From Candidatus Brocadiia bacterium (GTDB lineage: Bacteria; Planctomycetota; MHYJ01; WSZJ01), in NCBI GenBank assembly GCA_013360825.1, contig JABWAY010000087.1, positions 1 to 13,370 on the forward strand: DNA of 13,370 nt, written 5' to 3'. Of the stretch, positions 6,192-13,118 are shown piece after piece. The stretch's first letter is position 1, and the number at the start of each line of letters is the position of its first letter. The notes under the pieces are model-generated. The model was not told the DNA's origin. It did not search any database and saw nothing but the letters and a program-made list of their open reading frames with translations. A program made the translations under genes and the position numbers.

Positions 6192-7232
6192 ATGCCTGAT
6201 CTGGACCTCAATGTGCAGAAAGCGGCCGGCAACCCGCAGGCCGCCCTCGTCGTTCTCGCGGGCTCGATCGATGCCAAGACGGTCCCCGGATTCCAGGAGC
6301 AGCTGAACCGGGTCAAGGACGACGGCGTGACCAAGTTCGTCCTGGACATGGAAAACATCAAGTACGTGAACTCGACCGGGCTGGGGTTTCTCGTCAACCT
6401 CGCGGACTCGCTGGACCCCAAGGGCGGCGGCATCGCGCTCGTCAAGCTGCACCCGAAGGTCAAGGTCGTGTTCGACATGCTCGGGCTGAACGCCTTCTTC
6501 AAGATCTTCAACAACCGCACCGACGCAATGGCGCAGATGGCGGGCGGCGCCCCGTCCAAGGCACCTGAAGTCGCGCCGGCTCCGGCCCCCGTCTCCGGGT
6601 CGGTCTTCCCGCCGCCGATGGCCCCGGCCATCGCCACGCTCTCGCGCCCCCAGACGATGCAGACCCAGTCGTTCACGCAGGTTCCCGCCGGCGAAGAGGT
6701 CAGCGTCCAGGGACAGCAGCTGGAGTGCGCTTCGTGCAAGGCGACGCTGGTCGTGCCCGAGCCGGGGAACTACAAGTGTCCCCGCTGCAGCGCGATTTTC
6801 ACGTTCACCCGGGAGGGGAAGGCCAACTTCCTGCCCCGGCGGCGGCTGACGCCGATCCAGATGACGCTGACGTGCAGCACCGAGTGCACGGAGGGTCTGG
6901 TGACGATGGCGGGCCTGCTGGCGCGGCGCGCCGGGTTCAACGGGGATGTCGCCAAGTCCCTGGAGTCGAGCGTGCGCGAGTCCGCCCAGACGATCATCGA
7001 CAAGGCGTACGCGTCCAACGAACAGTGCACCTACCAGGTGCTGATGGTCGCCAGCGACAACGAGGTCTCGATCAAGTTCAGCGACTACGGCAAGGTCATC
7101 CCCGCGGACGACAAGGACGGAAGCGGCAAGCCGGTGTTCAGCCAGACGCGCAAGGTGATGGACGTGTTCGACCTCAAGGCGCATCCGAAGGGCGGGAACA
7201 TTCTGACGCTTTCGAAGCGATCCGCCTCGTAG
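6192..7232 (+). CDS. STAS - zinc ribbon - degenerate RsbW-like ATPase fusion
   Basis: This 346-residue protein has three parts. Residues 1-113 form a STAS (anti-anti-sigma) domain with YVNSTGLGF (59-67; Ser61 aligns with the phosphoserine of SpoIIAA/RsbV) and VFDMLGLNAFF. Residues about 114-175 are an Ala/Pro-rich linker. Residues 179-199 form a zinc ribbon with C179-x2-C182 and C196-x2-C199. Residues 218-345 fit the RsbW/SpoIIAB-type HATPase fold: LESSVRESAQTIIDKAY (257-273) aligns with the N-box but Thr267 replaces the Mg-binding Asn. FSDYGKV (296-302) keeps D298 and G300 but not the second glycine. The glycine-rich G2 box is replaced by PVFSQTRKVMD. The C-terminal GGNILTLSKR matches the family's last strand. 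ATP binding is probably lost. The ATG at 6192 follows GGAGG by four bases. No sigma factor lies nearby. Confidence 0.85.
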   Translation: MPDLDLNVQKAAGNPQAALVVLAGSIDAKTVPGFQEQLNRVKDDGVTKFVLDMENIKYVNSTGLGFLVNLADSLDPKGGGIALVKLHPKVKVVFDMLGLNAFFKIFNNRTDAMAQMAGGAPSKAPEVAPAPAPVSGSVFPPPMAPAIATLSRPQTMQTQSFTQVPAGEEVSVQGQQLECASCKATLVVPEPGNYKCPRCSAIFTFTREGKANFLPRRRLTPIQMTLTCSTECTEGLVTMAGLLARRAGFNGDVAKSLESSVRESAQTIIDKAYASNEQCTYQVLMVASDNEVSIKFSDYGKVIPADDKDGSGKPVFSQTRKVMDVFDLKAHPKGGNILTLSKRSAS

Positions 7233-7255
7233 GGGGGCGAAACCCGAAGACCCTG

Positions 7256-7282
7256 AACCCGCCGCGAGGCGGGTTTTTTTTT
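7256..7282 (+). terminator. Intrinsic terminator after the STAS fusion gene
   Basis: AACCCGCC (7256-7263), a GCGA loop (7264-7267) and GGCGGGTT (7268-7275) form an eight-pair stem ending in nine T residues (7274-7282). It lies 23 bases past the stop on the plus strand. No T tract follows the stem on the minus strand, so it should not stop transcripts of the converging NicO gene. Confidence 0.93.
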
Positions 7283-7296
7283 GTCCCGCGGGGACG

Positions 7297-9024
7297 TCAC
7301 CCGGCGAGGCCGCGGAGAGCCTGCCACGTCAGGAGGACGCCGATCGCGAGGATCCCCGTGCTGGAGAGGATGGCGGCGCGGCGGAGCCAGACGCCGGTCG
7401 AGACCAGGCGGGTCGCCATGTAGCGCTTGGCATAGAGCAGGAGGATGCCGATCACGGTCAGGACGCCGCCGAGCCCGAGGGAGAAGGCGACGAGGAGGAG
7501 GAGCCCCCACCCGACCTTCTGGACGGAGAGAGCGAGCACGAGGATCAGGATGCCGGCGGGGCAGGGGACCATGCCGCCGAGGATCCCCGTCGTGATGAGG
7601 TCCCAGCTGCGGATGGCGGGGGCGCCCTGTCCTGAGTGGGGGGGGGAAGAGAGGGCGGTCTGGGTCGGCGCGGGGCTGCGGGCCTGGCCATGGTCGTGAT
7701 CGTGGGCGTGGCGGTGCCGTTGTTCGCGCGGAGAGCGGTGGGAGTGCTGGTTGATGTGTGCGTGACCCTTGGGGCGGTGGGGGGCGTGCGGGTGGCCGTG
7801 ATCGTGCCCGTGATCGTGCCCGTGATCGTGCGCTTCCCCCGGCAGATGCGTATGCCCCCCGGGGCCGTGCGCATGCCCGACACCCCAGCGCCACCGCGAC
7901 CAGAACAGCCACAACCCCATCCCGATGATCGTCAGGCCGCTGAAGAGAGCGATCCAGCGCGCGACCTTTTCGTCGTTGATCCGCCAGAAATACAGCGCCA
8001 GCCCGACCGCCAGGACGATCCCGACATGCGAGACCGTGACCACGAGACCGAGCAGGAACGCGTGCGCGATTCTCCCGTGCGAGCCCACCAGGTACGCCGC
8101 CACCAGCGTTTTCCCGTGACCCGGCCCGATCGCGTGCGCCGCCCCGTATGCGAAGGCGATGCCGCACATCACGACCGCCAGGCCGAGCGGCGGCACCTCG
8201 CTCGATTTCAGAAATCCGCGGATGCGCTTGTCCCAGACGCGGTTGATCCGGTCCAGCATCCCGGTCGGGGGAGGCTCCTCCGGCGGCGCCACCTCGCCCG
8301 CGAGCTCCGCCGCCGTCGGCTTCCGGTCCCAGAGCCGCCCCGTCGCCATGTCGACCCATTTCCCGTCGTGCGTCCAGAAGTCGCCGGCGCCTTCCAGGGT
8401 CTCGGGGACGTCCAGGAAGAACGCCACGACGACGCCGCCCTTGCCGAAGGGGACGTCCCTGCCCGCGTCGATGGACAGAAAGGTTTCCCGGGCGTCGGGA
8501 GCCTGCGAGAGCGACATGGTGCCCTCGCGGATCACCCGGCTGCGCAGGCGCGTGGCGCTGAGGTACGGATTCGTGACGGTCAGAACGATCTCATCGCGTT
8601 TCCCGGGGCGCGGCGCCCAGTCGCGGACGGAGAACTGGAGGTTGATCTTGACGGGGGAGTCCCCCAGGCCGCGATCGCCTCCCAGGTCGATCGTCTCATG
8701 CTCGACTTTCCAGCGCACCGGCGCCAGGCGTCCGTCCGGTCCCGGGACCTCCAGCATCAGTCCCATGTCGAGATAGAGGAGGCGCGCCGCCGCCGCCGCG
8801 TCCTTCATCTCCTCGTCCGTCAGCACCCGGTCCCCGTCGTCGATCCCGTTCCGCCATTCGATCGCAGACAGGTCCCTCATCTGGATCCACACATCCACGA
8901 GCAGCCGGTCGCGGTGCGCCTGCACCTCGACCGACGTCGAGTGCCCTTTCACCGTCGGATCCGTCAGGTCGTGCGCGCACGCGAGGCCGGCCAGCAGAGC
9001 CCACGCGATTCCCGCTCGGAACAT
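7297..9024 (-). CDS. NicO-family Ni/Co exporter with periplasmic N-terminal domain and His-rich loop
   Basis: This 575-residue protein has a signal peptide (MFRAGIAWALLAGLACA), then a periplasmic beta-rich domain (about 18-240) similar in style to the N-terminal part of other large NicO proteins. The membrane half starts near 278. It carries HAIGPGHGKTLVAAYLVG (297-314), the NicO/RcnA signature, and GGMVPCPAGI (483-492). About six hydrophobic segments are visible. Between two of them, residues 384-445 hold 22 histidines, many in HDHG units, which would bind nickel, cobalt or zinc. RcnA-like proteins export Ni2+ and Co2+; the exact metal here is inferred. I choose the ATG at 9024 because the signal peptide begins there and a longer reading frame would cross tatA. 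No Shine-Dalgarno is visible. Confidence 0.88.
   Translation of the reverse strand: MFRAGIAWALLAGLACAHDLTDPTVKGHSTSVEVQAHRDRLLVDVWIQMRDLSAIEWRNGIDDGDRVLTDEEMKDAAAAARLLYLDMGLMLEVPGPDGRLAPVRWKVEHETIDLGGDRGLGDSPVKINLQFSVRDWAPRPGKRDEIVLTVTNPYLSATRLRSRVIREGTMSLSQAPDARETFLSIDAGRDVPFGKGGVVVAFFLDVPETLEGAGDFWTHDGKWVDMATGRLWDRKPTAAELAGEVAPPEEPPPTGMLDRINRVWDKRIRGFLKSSEVPPLGLAVVMCGIAFAYGAAHAIGPGHGKTLVAAYLVGSHGRIAHAFLLGLVVTVSHVGIVLAVGLALYFWRINDEKVARWIALFSGLTIIGMGLWLFWSRWRWGVGHAHGPGGHTHLPGEAHDHGHDHGHDHGHPHAPHRPKGHAHINQHSHRSPREQRHRHAHDHDHGQARSPAPTQTALSSPPHSGQGAPAIRSWDLITTGILGGMVPCPAGILILVLALSVQKVGWGLLLLVAFSLGLGGVLTVIGILLLYAKRYMATRLVSTGVWLRRAAILSSTGILAIGVLLTWQALRGLAG
7797..7831. repeat. Three tandem 12-bp units in the His-rich loop
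   Basis: CGTGATCGTGCC repeats at 7797, 7809 and 7821, the last copy with one mismatch at its end. It encodes the HDHG units of the metal-binding loop on the minus strand. Such in-frame repeats can change copy number without shifting the frame, so loop length may vary between strains. Confidence 0.85.
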
Positions 9025-9031
9025 GAGCCGG

Positions 9032-9040
9032 ATGATAGCA
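9032..9040 (-). promoter_or_regulatory. Extended -10 element just upstream of the NicO gene
   Basis: TGCTATCAT on the minus strand (9040-9032) fits an extended -10 (TGnTATnAT). It ends seven bases before the ATG at 9024, so transcription would start at or next to the start codon. No -35 is apparent, which is usual for extended -10 promoters. Consistent with a leaderless transcript. Confidence 0.45.
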
Positions 9041-9077
9041 CGGTCCGAAAACACTCCCGCGGGGGGAGGAAAACGGA

Positions 9078-9083
9078 TATTCT
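9078..9083 (+). promoter_or_regulatory. Weak -10-like box just upstream of tatA
   Basis: TATTCT lies seven bases before the tatA ATG, the same spacing as the opposing NicO -10 box. There is no -35, and the GGGGAGG at 9063-9069 is over 20 bases from the start codon, too far to act as a ribosome site. Could be a leaderless promoter or chance. Confidence 0.25.
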
Positions 9084-9090
9084 CGGCGTC

Positions 9091-9327
9091 ATGACGACCC
9101 TCATGGGCATCGGCCCGCTCGGCACCACTGAACTCCTCGTGATCCTCGGCATCTGCGTCCTGCTCTTCGGCGCCTCCCGCATCCCCCAGCTCGCCCGGTC
9201 GATGGGCAAGAGCCTCGGGGAATTCAAGAAGGGGATGAGCGAAGGCGGGCGGATGATGGACGAGACCCTGGAGCAGAAGGACGAGGCGGCCGGGGCCAAG
9301 ACCGAAGACAAGGCCGGGACGAGCTAG
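9091..9327 (+). CDS. tatA: Sec-independent protein translocase subunit TatA
   Basis: TatA oligomers form the conduit that moves folded twin-arginine proteins across the inner membrane. The 78-residue protein has a short periplasmic N-terminus, one hydrophobic helix (about 12-26), the hinge FG (26-27), then P32 and G39 and the amphipathic helix ending in EFKKGMSEG (44-52), followed by a charged tail. All are standard for TatA/TatE. Residue 14 in the membrane helix is Glu (GTTELLVIL), the usual polar position. No tatB or tatC is in the window. The start at 9091 is the first ATG; one at 9103 is possible but would shorten the N-terminus before the helix. Confidence 0.93.
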   Translation: MTTLMGIGPLGTTELLVILGICVLLFGASRIPQLARSMGKSLGEFKKGMSEGGRMMDETLEQKDEAAGAKTEDKAGTS

Positions 9328-9403
9328 TCCGCGGCGCGCGGAGGCCGGCGATGAGACCCCAGATTCGGCGAGCGGCGCGGCCCGGACGCCCGCGGGTCCG
9401 CTG

Positions 9404-10471
9404 ATGGACATCGTGCTCCTGGGGCGGAAACTCGACGTCCGGGGATCGACGCTCTACGCCGTCAATCTCGGGATCCAGCTCCTGGCGCGCGGGCACTCCG
9501 TGCGGATGCTCTGCGGCGGCGGGCAGCTCCTGCCGGAGTTCGAGCGCGCGGGAATCCCGGTCGTCGTCTTCCCCGGCCTGGGAGACAGCTCCGACCTGTT
9601 CCTCACCCGGAAACTCGCGCGGAAAGTCCGGGAAAAGCCCGCCTCCCTCCTGCACGTCATCGCGCCGTCCGCAGCCGCCAACGGAGCCAGCCTCGCCCGC
9701 GCCGTGGGCCTCCCGTACCTCGTCAGCGTCCAGGCCCCCGTCGACGGAGCCCTCCCCACCAACGCCCGCTACCTTCGAGGCGTCATCGTCTCCAGCGAAA
9801 CCGTGCGCGAAAGCCTGGTCAACCACACACGTCTCAAGAAGGACCTCATCCGCGTGATCCTGCCGGGGGCCGACGTGAAGCGCCTCAAGGAGAGCCCTCC
9901 TTTCCCCGGGGAGGGGGCGCCGGTGATCGCGATCCTGGGGCCGATGGAGCCGGGGCGCGGGCATGACACCTTCCTCGACGCGGCAAAGCTCGTCCTCGCG
10001 CAGAGGGCGGATGCGCAGTTCCTTGTCGTCGGCGAGGGCCCCGAGGAGGACGCGCTTCGGAAAAAGACGAAAGACCTCGGCATCCAGAAGAACGTGATCT
10101 TCAGCCCCGACCCCGAAAACACCTACGGCGTGCTGGCCGGGATCGACATCCTGCTGATGCCGTTCCAGCAGGACGGGCTCGGGAACGCGGTGATCGAGGC
10201 GATGGCATGCGGGAAGCCGGTCATCGCCAGCGGACTCGGCGGCGTGTACTACGTCATCCGGGAGGAGGAGACCGGCCTCCTGCGGCCGAAGAACGACGCC
10301 GCCGCCTTCGCGGACGCCGTGCTGGCGCTCATCCGGGACCGGGAAAAGGCGCGGAGGATCGGGCACGCGGCGCGGCTCCATGTCGAGCAGAACTTCAACG
10401 CGGAGCGCATGGCCGCCGAAACCCTCGACGCCTACCGGGAGGCGCTCGAAGCCCCCGCGGCCAATGCCTGA
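9404..10471 (+). CDS. Glycosyltransferase family 4 (GT-B fold)
   Basis: This 355-residue protein has two Rossmann-like halves. The N-terminal half (1-150) binds acceptor and has the usual opening MDIVLLGRKLDVRGS. The C-terminal half starts at VIAILGPMEPGRGHDTFLDAA (174-194), includes FLVVGEGPEEDALRK (206-220) and ends in D257-x7-E265 within DGLGNAVIEAMACGKPVIAS, the GT4 variant of the ExxxxxxxE motif. It transfers a sugar from a nucleotide-activated donor; which sugar is unknown. It overlaps the next gene (GT2) by eight bases as ATGCCTGA. Together with the GT2 and kinase genes it suggests LPS core or other surface glycan assembly. It starts 76 bases after tatA, and no clear promoter or ribosome site is seen there. 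Confidence 0.92.
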   Translation: MDIVLLGRKLDVRGSTLYAVNLGIQLLARGHSVRMLCGGGQLLPEFERAGIPVVVFPGLGDSSDLFLTRKLARKVREKPASLLHVIAPSAAANGASLARAVGLPYLVSVQAPVDGALPTNARYLRGVIVSSETVRESLVNHTRLKKDLIRVILPGADVKRLKESPPFPGEGAPVIAILGPMEPGRGHDTFLDAAKLVLAQRADAQFLVVGEGPEEDALRKKTKDLGIQKNVIFSPDPENTYGVLAGIDILLMPFQQDGLGNAVIEAMACGKPVIASGLGGVYYVIREEETGLLRPKNDAAAFADAVLALIRDREKARRIGHAARLHVEQNFNAERMAAETLDAYREALEAPAANA

Positions 10472-11456
10472 TCCCGCCGGTTGCAGCATCATCGTCGTTT
10501 CCTGGAATACCAGCGCCCTGCTCGCGGCCTGCCTTGAGAGCGTCCTCCGCCACGCGGCGGGCGCCGAACTGATCGTCGTCGACAACGGAAGTGCGGACGG
10601 CTCGGCGGAGCGGGCGCGCGGGATCGGGGCGCGCGTGATCGCGAACCCGACCAACCGGGGATTCGCCCGGGCGGTCAACCAGGGGATCGACGCCTCAACC
10701 CGCCCGATGATCGTCCTGCTCAATCCCGACGCGACCATCGAGAACGGGACGCTCCCGGAACTCCTCCGCGTCTTCGAATCCGACCCCGCCGTCGGAATCG
10801 CAGGGTCGCAGCTGCTGGACCCGGACGGGTCCCGCCAGCACTCCTACGACACCTTTCCCTCGCTGGCGACGGAGTGCCTGAACAAGTGGCTGCTGCGGAC
10901 GCTGCTGCCGTCGTCCTTCCCGGCGAAAACCCGGGTGCTGGACGCGGTGACGGACGTGGACTCCGTGATCGGTGCGTGCCTGGCGATCCCGCGCGCCGTC
11001 CTCGACCGCGTCGGCCCCCTGGACGAGCGGTTCTTCGTCTTCCTCGAGGAGACCGACTGGTGCCTCCGCGTCCGCCGCGCCGGATTCCGCGTCGTGCACG
11101 TCCCCGCGTCGCGCGTCGTCCACCTGCAGGGAAAGGCGAAGGCCCTCCACCCGGTCCTCGCCCGCATCGAATACCTGAAATCCCTCTTCCTCTACTTCCG
11201 GAAAAACCTCGGGACCCCCGCCTGGCTGGTCCTTCATGCCGCACGACTCTTGAAATCCGGCATGAACGCCCTATTCTGCTGCATCGCCATGATCCTGACC
11301 CTCGCCCTCATCCCCTCCCTCCGCCGCCGCACGGCCATCCACGCCGGCCTGTTCGGATGGCAGCTGCTCGGATGCCCGGACGGCATCGGCCTCCAGCCCG
11401 CCGATCTCCCCGCTCCCCGGCCGCTGCCGTCCTTCCCCGCAGGAGCGCCCCGATGA
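10464..11456 (+). CDS. Glycosyltransferase family 2, rhamnosyltransferase-like (WbbL type)
   Basis: This 330-residue protein is a GT-A enzyme. It has SIIVVSWNTSALLAACLESVL (8-28), VVDNGSADGS (38-47), NRGFARAVNQGI (64-75), the metal/nucleotide site LLNPDA (85-90), GSQLLDPDGS (114-123) and the late EETDWCLRVRRAGFRV (195-210) with VVHLQGKA. These are typical of WbbL-like transferases that extend O-antigen or core with a deoxy sugar; the substrate is not predictable. A hydrophobic segment at about 267-284 suggests membrane association. The ATG at 10464 overlaps the GT4 stop. An upstream ATG at 10380 would add 28 residues that lie inside the GT4 gene in another frame. Confidence 0.92.
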   Translation: MPDPAGCSIIVVSWNTSALLAACLESVLRHAAGAELIVVDNGSADGSAERARGIGARVIANPTNRGFARAVNQGIDASTRPMIVLLNPDATIENGTLPELLRVFESDPAVGIAGSQLLDPDGSRQHSYDTFPSLATECLNKWLLRTLLPSSFPAKTRVLDAVTDVDSVIGACLAIPRAVLDRVGPLDERFFVFLEETDWCLRVRRAGFRVVHVPASRVVHLQGKAKALHPVLARIEYLKSLFLYFRKNLGTPAWLVLHAARLLKSGMNALFCCIAMILTLALIPSLRRRTAIHAGLFGWQLLGCPDGIGLQPADLPAPRPLPSFPAGAPR

Positions 11457-12895
11457 GCGACTGGATCTCCGTCGAGGCCGGCGGCGCCACCTGGTCCGTC
11501 CGCGCCGACGACCCCGAGGCCGCGCAGCCGCACTTCCTCCAGCGCATCGCCGACGGGGCCGGAGAGGTGCTGAAGGAAGTCCGGATCAAGCGGCTCCTCC
11601 GCGTCCGGTCGGCCGGAAACCGCCCGTATCTCGTCAAACACTACCGCGGGCGGTCGCTTCTCGACTCGATGAAGAGTTTCTGGCGAGGGGCGCCGGCGTT
11701 CGAGGAATTCGAACTGGTCGGGGAGGCGCTGAAGCGCGGGGTGCCGACGATCGCGCCGGCGCTGTGGGGGGAGAGGGGGCCCGACTCGTGGATCGCGTTC
11801 CCGGAGATGAAGGACCTGATTCCGGTCGACCAGTATCTCCGCGGGACGCGGAGCGACATTCCGTCCGCTGGGGAGCCGCGGAAGCGTGTGCTGCGCGGAT
11901 ACGGGCGATTCGCGCGGCGCGTGATGGACCTGGGGATGGACCAGGACGATTTCGACCCGAACAACGCGATGTTCCGCGTGAATCCGGACGGGGGCCTGAC
12001 CTGGTTCATCGTGGATTTCGAGCGCGCCTCGCTCGGCCCGCCGCTGGAGCTGTCCCGCAGGATCTGGCTGCTGGCGAAGATGAACCGGTTCACGGGGGCG
12101 TCCGTTTCCGACCGGTTTCGGTTCCTGCGCGGCTATTGCGAGGCGGCCCCTCCGTATGAGCTCAAGGGGATGGCGGAGGCGGTGCTGGACGAGCACCGGA
12201 AGGTGCTGATCCGGGACCTGGCGCGGGGCTCGCGGAATTCGACCGAGGAGTCGCGGAACATCGGGCGCGGGGAGACGGGGTATTTCCGCAAGAAGGCGAC
12301 CCCGCAGTCCGCGGAGGGGCTGTCCCCGGAGCAGGCGAAGGCGCTGGAGAAGGCCGCTCCGACCTGCTACGGCGAGCCCCTGGCGCGGGGACCTGCCGGC
12401 GAGCGCATCGTGCGCGTCCCCGACGGGGGCGAGAAGGCGATCTGGCAGGCCGCGAACGCGTGCCTGCGCGCCGGTCTGCCGGTCCTCCCGCCGCTGGCCT
12501 TCGGTCCGGGTTGGGTGGCCTACGCGCCCCTGGGGCGCGACCTGCCGGAGGCGCTGGGCGCGCATCGCGAGCGGCCGGAGTGGCGGAAGATCATCGCCGG
12601 GATCGGGCGGTCGCTCGGCGCATTCGAGCGGCTCGGAATGGACGTCCCCGGCCCGGTCCCGCAGGATCCGCTCACCGTGTTCTGGCATGGCGGGCGCGTC
12701 CTGTTCACCTGCCTCGGCCCGCTCCCCGAGGCCGCCGGGTCGCTGCGCTCCGGCGCCGAGGAGCGGCTGAACGCGCTGGTCGGCCCGCTGAAGCGCCGCT
12801 TCGGGTTCACCGACAGCGACAGTTCGGAGCTGATGACCGGGTTCCGCAGGACCGGGGGCGGGATCCCGCGCCGCCGCCCGTCCGGACACCACTGA
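11453..12895 (+). CDS. LPS (Kdo/WaaP-like) kinase fused to a degenerate second kinase-like domain
   Basis: Of 480 residues, the first 200 look like a Kdo/WaaP-family sugar kinase: YLVKHYRG (59-66) with the likely ATP-binding Lys62, acidic FEEFEL helix (83-88), hinge region AFPEMKDLI (115-123), catalytic loop MDQDDFDPNNAMF (162-174) with D165/D166 and N170/N171, and the metal-binding D188 in FIVDFERA. Such enzymes phosphorylate Kdo or heptose in LPS inner core, at the cytoplasmic face. From about 315 to 425 the same order of segments recurs (CLRAGLPVLPPLAF, WVAYAPLGRDLPEAL, GRSLGAFERLGMDVPGPVPQ, VLFTCLGPL), but the catalytic Asp/Asn and the DF acid are replaced. The ATG overlaps the GT2 stop by four bases (ATGA). 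A duplicated pseudokinase half is my inference. Confidence 0.8.
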   Translation: MSDWISVEAGGATWSVRADDPEAAQPHFLQRIADGAGEVLKEVRIKRLLRVRSAGNRPYLVKHYRGRSLLDSMKSFWRGAPAFEEFELVGEALKRGVPTIAPALWGERGPDSWIAFPEMKDLIPVDQYLRGTRSDIPSAGEPRKRVLRGYGRFARRVMDLGMDQDDFDPNNAMFRVNPDGGLTWFIVDFERASLGPPLELSRRIWLLAKMNRFTGASVSDRFRFLRGYCEAAPPYELKGMAEAVLDEHRKVLIRDLARGSRNSTEESRNIGRGETGYFRKKATPQSAEGLSPEQAKALEKAAPTCYGEPLARGPAGERIVRVPDGGEKAIWQAANACLRAGLPVLPPLAFGPGWVAYAPLGRDLPEALGAHRERPEWRKIIAGIGRSLGAFERLGMDVPGPVPQDPLTVFWHGGRVLFTCLGPLPEAAGSLRSGAEERLNALVGPLKRRFGFTDSDSSELMTGFRRTGGGIPRRRPSGHH

Positions 12896-12899
12896 GCCG

Positions 12900-12939
12900 G
12901 GCGCCCGCGGCCGGAACCCGGTCGGTTCCGGCCGGCGCC
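12900..12939. terminator. GC-rich hairpin between converging kinase gene and tRNA cluster
   Basis: An 11-pair perfect stem (12908-12918 with 12924-12934, loop CGGTC) is extended by five more pairs (12900-12904 with 12935-12939) past a three-base bulge. It begins four bases after the kinase stop and ends three bases from tRNA-Gly. No T tract follows on either strand, so if it terminates it does so without the usual U run, possibly from both directions. Confidence 0.5.
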
Positions 12940-12941
12940 AA

Positions 12942-13014
12942 AGCGGGCAGCGGGGCTCGAACCCGCAACGGCCAGCTTGGAAGGCTGGCGCTCTGCCAAT
13001 TGAGCTATGCCCGC
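12942..13014 (-). tRNA. tRNA-Gly (anticodon UCC)
   Basis: The 73-base minus-strand sequence folds fully: acceptor GCGGGCA/TGCCCGC, D arm GCTC/GAGC, anticodon stem CCAGC/GCTGG with loop CTTCCAA (anticodon TCC), T arm GCGGG/CCCGC with TTCGAGC loop and a T discriminator. CCA is not encoded. It is the last of three tRNAs in transcription order. Confidence 0.97.
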
Positions 13015-13025
13015 ACGTCCTGACA

Positions 13026-13107
13026 TGGGCAGAGAGGGATTCGAACCCCCGAAGGCTGAGCCACCAGATTTACAGTCTGGCCCCTTTAGCCACTTGGGTA
13101 TCTGCCC
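13026..13107 (-). tRNA. tRNA-Tyr (anticodon GUA)
   Basis: The 82-base minus-strand sequence has acceptor GGGCAGA/TCTGCCC, anticodon stem CCAGA/TCTGG with loop CTGTAAA (anticodon GTA), a long class II variable arm and a T loop GTTCGAATC. Discriminator A; CCA not encoded. Eleven bases separate it from each neighbouring tRNA. Confidence 0.97.
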
Positions 13108-13118
13108 GTCGCGCCTCA

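Noticed and set aside
5925..7184. Minus-strand open frame of about 419 codons opposite the STAS fusion
   Set aside because: Arg/Leu/Val-rich antisense shadow of a gene with clear STAS and zinc-ribbon motifs, promoter and terminator.
7797..7831. Three-copy repeat considered as a CRISPR or regulatory iteron
   Set aside because: The 12-bp units have no spacers and encode in-frame HDHG residues of the metal-binding loop.
7636..9090. Plus-strand frame leading into tatA, which would make a 563-residue TatA fusion
   Set aside because: The upstream part is the antisense of the NicO gene; its sequence is low-complexity Arg/Pro-rich and TatA proteins start near the membrane helix.
9328..9403. CCGCG-GCG-CGCGG palindrome after tatA as a terminator
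   Set aside because: Short stem, three-base loop and no T tract; more likely readthrough into the glycosyltransferase operon.
9025..9411. N-terminal extension of the NicO frame to 9411
   Set aside because: The extra 129 residues run antisense through tatA and have no motif; the signal peptide begins at 9024.
11234..12892. Minus-strand open frame of about 552 codons opposite the kinase gene
   Set aside because: Antisense shadow; the plus strand carries the kinase motifs and the ATGA coupling to GT2.
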